Part shown: positions 1 through 6,276 of the stretch, in pieces
Position numbering within the stretch: position 1 is the stretch's first letter
How the letters are laid out: every line of letters starts with the position of its first letter
Assembly: GCA_029863665.1 (NCBI GenBank)
Contig: JAOTUX010000049.1
Coordinates: 1 to 7,098, forward strand
Origin: Candidatus Nitrosopumilus sp.
Lineage (GTDB): Archaea; Thermoproteota; Nitrososphaeria; Nitrososphaerales; Nitrosopumilaceae
Direction: 5' to 3'
DNA length: 7,098 bases
Notes under the pieces: model-generated
Database searches by the model: none
What the model saw: only the letters and a program-made list of their open reading frames with translations
What the model was told of the DNA's origin: nothing
Position numbers and translations under genes: made by a program

Positions 1-1
1 A

Positions 2-622
2 GTACATAGTGGAGTAGAAACAATATCTACTGAAGGATTATTTGAATTTACAATTAATGGAATTTCAATTAAAGGTCCTCAAACCATAATTGAAACAGGT
101 CCAGACACAGGTCAATTTTATGGAAGATTAATACTTCCAGATACAATTAACGGTAAACAATTAAGTCAAGACGATATTATCTTGATAAAATATTTAGATG
201 AGTCTGATGTCTCCGGAGAAAAAAGTGTCGTAGTAAAATCAATACCTTTAACAAAAACAGTTGCCAAAGTTCAAACCTCAGGAGGAGGTTCACAAATTGG
301 TCATGAGTTTACAATAAGACTCTATGAGCCAGATGCAAATAGAGATTCAAAAAATGAAGACAAAATTCCATTAAACAGAATGGAGTATAGAGGAGAAGGT
401 GGAATTAGAACAACATTATCTAATTCAGACTTTGATGCAAACAGAAGATATTTGGTTGAAACAGGTCCAGACACAAACATGTTTGAGGTGCAGATCAAAA
501 TTCCAAGAGAGATAGATGGGAAGGTTGTTCATATTGGGGATTGGTACGAAATAAGATACATAGACAGTTCCACTCCTTCAAATACAAGTGAAAAAATTAT
601 TCTCAAGGGTAAAATTGGATAA
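2..622 (+). CDS. Surface/S-layer-like beta-sandwich repeat protein, C-terminal part (5' end outside window)
   Basis: The frame is open from base 2 to the TAA at 620-622, giving 206 residues without a start. A TTG at 182 would cut the first repeat in half and is not a credible start. Two related segments are visible. Residues about 13-84 contain EFTING, then ETGPDTGQFYGRLILP, then a hydrophilic strand and VVVKSIPL. Residues about 95-206 contain EFTIRLYEPDAN, then ETGPDTNMFEVQIKIP, then IILKGKIG. The Thr/Ser/Asp/Gly-rich alternating-strand pattern fits tandem Ig-like beta-sandwich modules. From memory, the ETGPDTG-F motif recurs in thaumarchaeal S-layer-like and other exported proteins. No Cys, no C-terminal membrane anchor and no catalytic motif is seen, so a structural or adhesive extracellular role is inferred. 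The next gene begins after 73 bases, probably as a separate transcription unit. The partial gene and its direction are secure; the surface role is moderately so. Confidence 0.75.
   Translation, partial: VHSGVETISTEGLFEFTINGISIKGPQTIIETGPDTGQFYGRLILPDTINGKQLSQDDIILIKYLDESDVSGEKSVVVKSIPLTKTVAKVQTSGGGSQIGHEFTIRLYEPDANRDSKNEDKIPLNRMEYRGEGGIRTTLSNSDFDANRRYLVETGPDTNMFEVQIKIPREIDGKVVHIGDWYEIRYIDSSTPSNTSEKIILKGKIG
90..475 (+). repeat. Paired ETGPDT motif copies in the surface-protein gene
   Basis: Bases 90-109 and 456-475 are identical over 20 positions. Both lie in the same reading frame and encode (I/V)ETGPDT. The flanking codons match only at protein level, so this is the conserved core of a duplicated domain rather than a mobile repeat. 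Confidence 0.7.
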
Positions 623-650
623 TGGTTTTAATGGATCAGTTTTGTCAAAG

Positions 651-660
651 TTTAGTATAA
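651..660 (+). promoter_or_regulatory. Possible TATA box for the nurA-herA-mre11-rad50 operon
   Basis: TTTAGTATAA sits inside the only intergenic gap upstream of nurA, preceded by a purine stretch (CAAAG) that could serve as a TFB recognition element. With the usual archaeal TATA-to-start spacing of roughly 25 bases, transcription would begin near 680-686. That leaves a leader of about ten bases before the GTG at 696. The A+T-rich background makes chance matches common, so the site is only plausible. No other gap in the operon could hold a promoter outside coding sequence. Confidence 0.35.
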
Positions 661-695
661 CCTAAAGAATTTATTCAAACGAGCGAACTACTGTT

Positions 696-1532
696 GTGCT
701 CAATACAGTTTTCAAAGATGTCATCATCAATAGAAACAAAATGTTATCAGTTCTCAAAGGTCCAAAATTTGAACAGATTTTGCAAAAGGCAAGAGAAAAT
801 TGGGTAGAATTTATGCCTACAAAAGAAGAAACAGTAACGGCAGGAATAGACAGTAGTTTTAACAATACAAAATTTCAAGGAATAGAACTTTGGGCAACGA
901 CTGCAGTGTCCATTAAGTCAGATGGAGAAATATTAGTAGATTTACATGATTCAGGGTTAGGTTCTGATATAGATCTTTCAAGAATTGCAAGTAAAATGGA
1001 GATTGACGCTTGTGAAAAAACAGTGGATTTAGTGGACTTAGTGTTAATGGACGGATCATTGCATTCTCAATTTATGACAAGACAATCAACTCTAAACACA
1101 TTAGTTGTAAAAACAATGAAAAAAAGAGACAATGTAATATTTATTGCAAAGACATCAAATACAAAAAAACAATTTGAAGATTTAGGTTCACTTGCAGGAG
1201 ATATTTTTTATTATAATCACATAACAAACGGTCCTGGTTTTAGCAAAATCTTTGTAGAAAAAAAATATGGATCAGATAAAATAATTTCTTCAACATTTGT
1301 AAGGTTAAGTGACTCAACACCAATAATCAAATTAGAATTTCTTGGCAATCAATACGGAGATAATGAGATCAAGTCAATTATGAATAAACTGTATAAAACT
1401 AGCATAGGAGGATATCCATATGCATTAAAGCTTGCACACAATAACTGTAAAATATCAGACAAAGAACTTGGAAAAATGATCAGTTTGTTAGGATTAAGTA
1501 ATGAAATTGGTTCACGAGAGGTATTAGGTTGA
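696..1532 (+). CDS. nurA: NurA-family nuclease
   Basis: NurA is the nuclease partner of the HerA translocase and digests DNA ends during double-strand break resection. The 278-residue product has the NurA layout. Asp52 lies in AGIDSS, Glu102 in KMEIDA, Asp119 in LVLMDGS, and Tyr240 and His248 in the C-terminal GYPYALKLAH segment. The spacings Glu-17-Asp and Tyr-8-His match the metal-binding and catalytic set I recall for Sulfolobus NurA (D58, E114, D131, Y291, H299), so the enzyme should be active. The start is GTG. The frame is closed by a TAA at 663, and the next in-frame ATG is at 741 (residue 16), which is the main alternative start. No convincing ribosome binding site precedes the GTG, which fits a short-leader archaeal message. 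The last four bases overlap herA, indicating co-translation with its partner. Confidence 0.93.
   Translation: MLNTVFKDVIINRNKMLSVLKGPKFEQILQKARENWVEFMPTKEETVTAGIDSSFNNTKFQGIELWATTAVSIKSDGEILVDLHDSGLGSDIDLSRIASKMEIDACEKTVDLVDLVLMDGSLHSQFMTRQSTLNTLVVKTMKKRDNVIFIAKTSNTKKQFEDLGSLAGDIFYYNHITNGPGFSKIFVEKKYGSDKIISSTFVRLSDSTPIIKLEFLGNQYGDNEIKSIMNKLYKTSIGGYPYALKLAHNNCKISDKELGKMISLLGLSNEIGSREVLG
1516..1522 (+). promoter_or_regulatory. Ribosome binding site for herA
   Basis: GAGAGGT lies inside the end of nurA, six bases before the TTG at 1529. It contains the GAGGT core complementary to the 16S 3' end. It supports TTG as the true herA start even though the start overlaps the nurA stop. Confidence 0.65.
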
Positions 1533-3061
1533 GTCTAGGTTTTATAATAGGAGAATCAAAGCCTACATTTGTAACAGCAATTACATCAAGAGCATTATCT
1601 GTTGGGGAATATATCAAAATAGATACAAACGAAGGGGAAATTCTAGGACTTGTTGAAAAATCATCAGTATCAAGTGTTGCTTTTACTGATGTCAGGAATT
1701 TTGATGAAGCAGTAGAAAGCACAGAAATTGCCGAACTTAACAAAAGAGACAAAACATTTACAGCGCATATTGGGATTTTAGGGTTTTTAGAAAATTTGAG
1801 AAAAGGTCAATCAATTATACCTGCAATTCCTCCAATTCCAGGCACAAAAATTATTCAACCAAGCAGACAGGACCTAGAAGAAATTTTTAGTCCAAAAAAT
1901 AATGGCTGGGTAAAGATTGGGAATCTTTTGCGAAATAAAACAATTGATGCCAAGATAAATTTAGACAAGATTGTTTCAAGACATTTAGGAATTTTGGCAA
2001 TGACAGGGATGGGGAAAAGTAACCTAGTATCACTAGTTACAAAACAAATTTCAAAATTAAAAGGGACCGTAATAATTTTTGATTACCACAATGACTATAC
2101 AACTCTAAACATTCCACGTATCAACATAATTGATGCAAAAATAAATCCTAGACTATTAGATGCAGACCAGCTCTCAGAAGTATTGGAAATAAGAGACGGG
2201 GCAAATGTCCAGCAACGAGTTTTAAGAATGGCATTTACAAAACAGGTTAAAGAAGCAAAAGAATTTTGGAGTAAGTTAGAAAATGAAGTTGACTTTATTG
2301 TAAATTCAGAAGATAAGAAGATAAAAGAAATCAGAACATCAGCATATAGGGTTCAAGACATCATAGAAGAAGCCCAAAGAAGATTTGAAGATATTTTAGA
2401 TCCAGATATGGGGGATCCCATTAGTTTCATAAAGGAGGGGCGTACAAATATTCTAAACATTTCAGAACTATCAGAAAAACAGGCCAATGTTGCAGTTGCG
2501 TTTTATTTACAACAGTTACTCAAAGATAGAAAAGACGCAAGTATTGCAAGACATGGAAGAAGTAAGAAGGAGAGGAATTATCAGTTCAATTCGCCTATTT
2601 TTGTAATTATAGAAGAAGCTCATGTATTCATTCCAAAAGATCATGATACAAGTGCAAAATATTGGGCTGCAAAAATTGCCAGGGAAGGAAGGAAATTTGG
2701 ATTAGGGTTAGGAATAGTATCCCAAAGACCACGAAGTGTAGATTTGAATGTTCTCAGCCAAATGGGATCATTTGCAATAATGAAAATTATACAAGAAGAT
2801 GATCAACGTCAAATAGCCTCAGCAACAGAGTCCACTAGTCGTGAATTGATTGCTCAATTGACCTCATTTAATGTAGGAGATGCAGTACTTGTAGGTCAAT
2901 GGACAAACCTACCATCATTGGTACATGTAGAAGAAGTAAAAGAGAAAGTTATGGGGGCAGACCAAAGCGCAGTTAATGCATGGACAAATGCAAATAAGAT
3001 GAAAGAAGTTGCAATAGAATCAACACAGGGACTTGTTCAGAAAGATTTGTTATTAGATTAA
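1529..3061 (+). CDS. herA: HerA DNA translocase/helicase ATPase
   Basis: HerA forms a hexameric FtsK-like ring that pumps DNA and drives NurA during end resection. The 510 residues are of normal family length. Residues 1 to about 90 form the HAS-type beta-barrel domain, with the RecA-like core after it. Walker A is AMTGMGKSN at 157-165 (Lys163, Ser164). A conserved VIIFDYHNDY strand follows at 181-190. Walker B is FVIIEEAHVFIP at 358-369, with the usual HerA Glu-Glu in place of Asp-Glu. The sensor and arginine-finger region follows: AREGRKFG at 384-391, SQRPRS at 398-403 and the C-terminal SRELIAQL at 437-444. An insert rich in charged residues between about 215 and 300 fits the helical part typical of the family. 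The TTG start overlaps the nurA TGA (TTGA). The TAA is followed directly by the mre11 ATG. Confidence 0.96.
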   Translation: MSLGFIIGESKPTFVTAITSRALSVGEYIKIDTNEGEILGLVEKSSVSSVAFTDVRNFDEAVESTEIAELNKRDKTFTAHIGILGFLENLRKGQSIIPAIPPIPGTKIIQPSRQDLEEIFSPKNNGWVKIGNLLRNKTIDAKINLDKIVSRHLGILAMTGMGKSNLVSLVTKQISKLKGTVIIFDYHNDYTTLNIPRINIIDAKINPRLLDADQLSEVLEIRDGANVQQRVLRMAFTKQVKEAKEFWSKLENEVDFIVNSEDKKIKEIRTSAYRVQDIIEEAQRRFEDILDPDMGDPISFIKEGRTNILNISELSEKQANVAVAFYLQQLLKDRKDASIARHGRSKKERNYQFNSPIFVIIEEAHVFIPKDHDTSAKYWAAKIAREGRKFGLGLGIVSQRPRSVDLNVLSQMGSFAIMKIIQEDDQRQIASATESTSRELIAQLTSFNVGDAVLVGQWTNLPSLVHVEEVKEKVMGADQSAVNAWTNANKMKEVAIESTQGLVQKDLLLD

Positions 3062-4201
3062 ATGTTATTTTCTCATATTTCAGACACACATTTAGGACTA
3101 GTGCAGTACGGGTCAGAAGAACGAGCACAAGATGTGTATGATACATTTAATCAAGCAATAGATATATCGATAAAAGATCATGTGAATTTTGTATTATTTG
3201 CAGGAGATATTTTTCACATACCTAATCCAAGTGGAACCGCAATTGTTCAGATGGCAAATGGGTTAAAACGATTAAAACAAAATAACATTGACTCTTTTTT
3301 TATTTTAGGAGAACATGACATTAGTAGGATCAGAACAACACCAATTCCATATGTATACCATAATTTAGAATTTTCAAAGTATATTGGTCAAGGAAATCCA
3401 ATAGAATATAATGGAATTCTATTAGCAGGATTTGACAAAATTAGAAAAGCCGAGATTCCACAATACGAAGAGAAATTTACAGAGATAGACAAAACTGTAC
3501 AAAATCATACTGGACATAAAATTTTAATGTTACATCAAGGAATTACAGAATTCAATAAGTTTGCAGGAGAGCTTCAATCAACAGACTTGCCAAAAAATTT
3601 TACATATTATGCCATGGGGCATCTTCATGATAAGGATGTCAGACAATTTAGTCACCTAAATGGTCCAGTCGCATATCCAGGATCTATTGAATTAACTACA
3701 AGTGAAGGAATCAAAGAGACAAAGAAAGGGTTCTTTGAAGTAGATATCTCTACAGAAGAAACAAATCCAAATTGGATTGAACTTGAAACAAGACCCCAAT
3801 TTTCATTCAAAACAGAATATCAGGAATTATCAAAGATGATTGATGGTATTTCTGAAAAGATTGCAGAATTTAGAAAAAAACCAATCATAGAGATAAAAAT
3901 TCAAGGGGAAAACATAGAAACAGACTATATTCAGGCACAGATTTCAAGACTGAATTCTTTAGCTCTAAGATGTTTTTGGAAAATAAGTACAAAACAGATT
4001 TCAGATTCATCAGTATTCTTAGACAGACCAAATGTAATAGATGATGAAATGTTCAGACTATCAGCAGACATCTTAGGCTCTGAAGAATCTGCAAGATTTG
4101 CAATAAAAGAGCTGCTTCCAGTTTTAACATCGGGAGAAATCAAAGAAGCATCTCAAATAATTACAGATAATTTTGAGAAGTTCAAGGAGAAAAAACATTG
4201 A
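3062..4201 (+). CDS. mre11: Mre11 DNA double-strand break repair nuclease
   Basis: Mre11 is the Mn-dependent 3'-5' exonuclease and endonuclease of the Mre11-Rad50 complex, which opens and trims broken DNA ends. The 379 residues comprise a calcineurin-like phosphoesterase core (1 to about 230), a capping domain, and a C-terminal helical Rad50-binding part. Visible metal ligands are Asp8 and His10 (SDTHLG), Asp49 (AGDIFH), His158 (LHQG), and His187 and His189 (GHLH). The catalytic His85 is present. Motif III reads GEHD, so the usual Asn84 metal ligand of GNHD is Glu84. All other ligands are intact, so activity is likely but metal handling may differ. The ATG abuts the herA TAA with no gap and no clear ribosome binding site, suggesting translational coupling. 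The gene ends four bases inside rad50. Confidence 0.95.
   Translation: MLFSHISDTHLGLVQYGSEERAQDVYDTFNQAIDISIKDHVNFVLFAGDIFHIPNPSGTAIVQMANGLKRLKQNNIDSFFILGEHDISRIRTTPIPYVYHNLEFSKYIGQGNPIEYNGILLAGFDKIRKAEIPQYEEKFTEIDKTVQNHTGHKILMLHQGITEFNKFAGELQSTDLPKNFTYYAMGHLHDKDVRQFSHLNGPVAYPGSIELTTSEGIKETKKGFFEVDISTEETNPNWIELETRPQFSFKTEYQELSKMIDGISEKIAEFRKKPIIEIKIQGENIETDYIQAQISRLNSLALRCFWKISTKQISDSSVFLDRPNVIDDEMFRLSADILGSEESARFAIKELLPVLTSGEIKEASQIITDNFEKFKEKKH
4184..4190 (+). promoter_or_regulatory. Ribosome binding site for rad50
   Basis: AAGGAGA lies in the last codons of mre11, with its AAGGAG core ending eight bases before the TTG at 4198. It is the strongest Shine-Dalgarno match of the operon and decides in favour of the overlapping TTG start. 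That start also yields the expected Rad50 N-terminus (beta strand ITSIELGDF). Confidence 0.75.
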
Positions 4202-6276
4202 TTACATCAATTGAATTAGGAGATTTTTTAGCACATTCAGATACAAAATTAGTATTTGAAAATGGAGTAACAGTATTTGTAGGAGATAATGGTGCAGGAA
4301 AATCTAGCATAATTGATGGAATAACATTTGGATTGTTTGGACAACACACAAGAAAATCAAACAAAAGTTTGATTAAGCGTGGTTCAAATCAAGGATTTGT
4401 CAAAGTGGGTTTTTCCATTAATGGTAAACAGTATGAAGCAGTAAGAAAAATAGACAGTAAAGGAACGCTATCTGCAAAATTTTCTGAAATAGATAATGAT
4501 GAACACATAGAGATTGCAGCAGGAGAAAGAAAACAATTCGGAGAATCAATGACATTAGAAGTTGAAAAGACGATCGGTCTAGATTTTGAAAAATTAAAAA
4601 TAGCATCCATTGTTCAGCAGGGAGAATTAAATGCAATCATCAATGCAAAGCCAAAAGAATTCAAAGAGTTACTAAATGCAATCATAGGAATTGACATGTT
4701 AGATGTTGCATCAGAATCCATGAAAATAGTAAATAAAGAATTTCGTAAAGAGATTAGAGGAAAAATAGGATACGATGATACACATATTGAAATTTTATCA
4801 CGAGATTTAGAAAAATATCAAAAAGAGATCAAAGAAGAGAAACCAAAAAAAGACCAGTTACAATCAATGCAAGAGGAATTACAAAAGGAGGTCAACGAGT
4901 TAAGGAAAAAAATAGAGATCGAATCTCCAAAAATAGACAAGATTAACCAACTAGAATTAAGGAAAAAAGAGATCATTGCATATGCAAATGAGGCGATTCA
5001 TGAAATTCGAGAAGAAATTGATGAAGATGAGCGTAAAATACGGGATTGTAAAGAGTGTTTTGAGCCTGCTAGTCTAAAAGAAAATCTAGAGTCTAAAATG
5101 AAAAAAGTAGAGCAAGCAATAGAAGATACCTTGAAAAAAATACAAGAAGAAAAGAGCCAAATTGCATCATTAAAAGAAAAACAACTACTAGCAGCAAAAT
5201 TACAATTAAAAGATAACAAGTGTCCCGTATGTGATTCTAATGTAGAGAAACTAAACCCACTTTTTCAAGAAGAGCACCTTAAAGAAGAGATAACATCATT
5301 ACAAGAAAAAATTAGTTCAAGAGAAAAAGAAAGAGAGGCATATAGTCAGAAAAGAAAAGAATTTTCAGAGAAATTACAAAATGCAAGAGATGCTGAGGCC
5401 ACACTTAGAGCTTATGCCATCAATAGTATAGAAGAATTAAAAAAAATTCAAGAAGAGACAGAGACAAAGAAAAAGAAAATACAAGAGATTCCCTCAACCA
5501 CTAATGGGAGTTTAATAGGGATATCACAAATTGATACTCATGCAAAAATGATTTTTGAGAGTATCTTAAAACTGGAAAATGAAACAAAAGGATTCGATGA
5601 ACAGGAGTTCACAAATCTTAAAAAAATAGTAGATAAAAAACAATCAAATCTATCACAAATTGATCAGCAAATTGGGGCAATTTCAGAAAAAATTTCTAAA
5701 GGAGAGGAGCAAATTACATCAATTCAAAAAGCAATTTCTGAGCTGAGAGTTGTAAAAGAATACATAACAAGTCTTGATGAAATTCAGACAAATATCTTTA
5801 GTAGAGATGGGCCTGTTGCTACAAGCCTGAGATCATGGGCACTAAATACAATATCAGTTAAAGCTTCAGAATATCTAACATTACTTAACACAAAAATTCA
5901 AAGAATAACATTATCAGAAAAAGCAAGAGATATTTCCATTACATGCTATTCAAGAAATGAAGTATTAGAGTTAGAATCCCTCAGTGGGGGGGAGAAAGTA
6001 AGTGTTGCATTATCCTTGCGACTAGGTATGGCAAGCCTGTTAGGAGCATCAAATCTTAACTTAATGATACTAGATGAACCTACAACCCATCTGGATGCTG
6101 AAAGAAAGAAGTCACTTGTGGAAGTATTATCTCAGATATCAAACATTTCAAATTTTGAGACACCAATGCAATTTCTAATAATCACACATGATGCAGAGAT
6201 CTTTGAGAATTCTACTGTGGAGAAGATTTACAAATTTGAATCATCAGAACAAGGAAGTAAAGTTACTACCATCTAA
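4198..6276 (+). CDS. rad50: Rad50 SMC-like ATPase, short coiled-coil form
   Basis: Rad50 binds and tethers DNA ends and gates Mre11 by ATP-driven dimerisation. The N-terminal lobe has Walker A VGDNGAGKSS (28-37, Lys35) and Q-loop SIVQQGE (137-143). A coiled coil runs out from about 180 to 340, reaches the zinc hook CPVC (Cys342, Cys345) at the middle of the protein, and returns from about 346 to 520. The C-terminal lobe has signature motif LSGGEK (595-600), Walker B LMILDEP (622-628), the D-loop HLD (631-633) and the switch His664 in ITHD. At 692 residues it is clearly shorter than the roughly 850-900 residues I recall for Pyrococcus and Sulfolobus Rad50, and the shortening is in the coil. 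A second pair, CKEC (284-287), lies in the ascending arm. The TTG start overlaps the mre11 stop, and the TAA interlocks with the stop of the opposing gene. Confidence 0.96.
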   Translation: MITSIELGDFLAHSDTKLVFENGVTVFVGDNGAGKSSIIDGITFGLFGQHTRKSNKSLIKRGSNQGFVKVGFSINGKQYEAVRKIDSKGTLSAKFSEIDNDEHIEIAAGERKQFGESMTLEVEKTIGLDFEKLKIASIVQQGELNAIINAKPKEFKELLNAIIGIDMLDVASESMKIVNKEFRKEIRGKIGYDDTHIEILSRDLEKYQKEIKEEKPKKDQLQSMQEELQKEVNELRKKIEIESPKIDKINQLELRKKEIIAYANEAIHEIREEIDEDERKIRDCKECFEPASLKENLESKMKKVEQAIEDTLKKIQEEKSQIASLKEKQLLAAKLQLKDNKCPVCDSNVEKLNPLFQEEHLKEEITSLQEKISSREKEREAYSQKRKEFSEKLQNARDAEATLRAYAINSIEELKKIQEETETKKKKIQEIPSTTNGSLIGISQIDTHAKMIFESILKLENETKGFDEQEFTNLKKIVDKKQSNLSQIDQQIGAISEKISKGEEQITSIQKAISELRVVKEYITSLDEIQTNIFSRDGPVATSLRSWALNTISVKASEYLTLLNTKIQRITLSEKARDISITCYSRNEVLELESLSGGEKVSVALSLRLGMASLLGASNLNLMILDEPTTHLDAERKKSLVEVLSQISNISNFETPMQFLIITHDAEIFENSTVEKIYKFESSEQGSKVTTI

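Noticed and set aside
182..622. A complete gene starting at TTG 182
   Set aside because: The frame is open to the left edge and the upstream residues carry the first copy of the ETGPDT module, so this is an internal codon of a longer gene.
623..650. T-rich stretch as a terminator of the surface-protein gene
   Set aside because: Only short T runs (three to four bases) and no stem are present. In this A+T-rich DNA that is not distinguishable from background.
671..865. Small - strand reading frame opposite the start of nurA
   Set aside because: It lies antisense to the nurA promoter gap and N-terminus, has no recognisable domain, and its composition is explained by the complement of nurA.
2612..2623. 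HerA Walker B with Glu-Glu instead of Asp-Glu as a sign of inactivation
   Set aside because: IEEAH is the form I recall for active archaeal HerA proteins, so it is normal for the family.
3931..4636. Several - strand reading frames of 60-73 codons opposite mre11 and rad50
   Set aside because: They are complements of well-supported coding sequence with no motifs or ribosome sites of their own.
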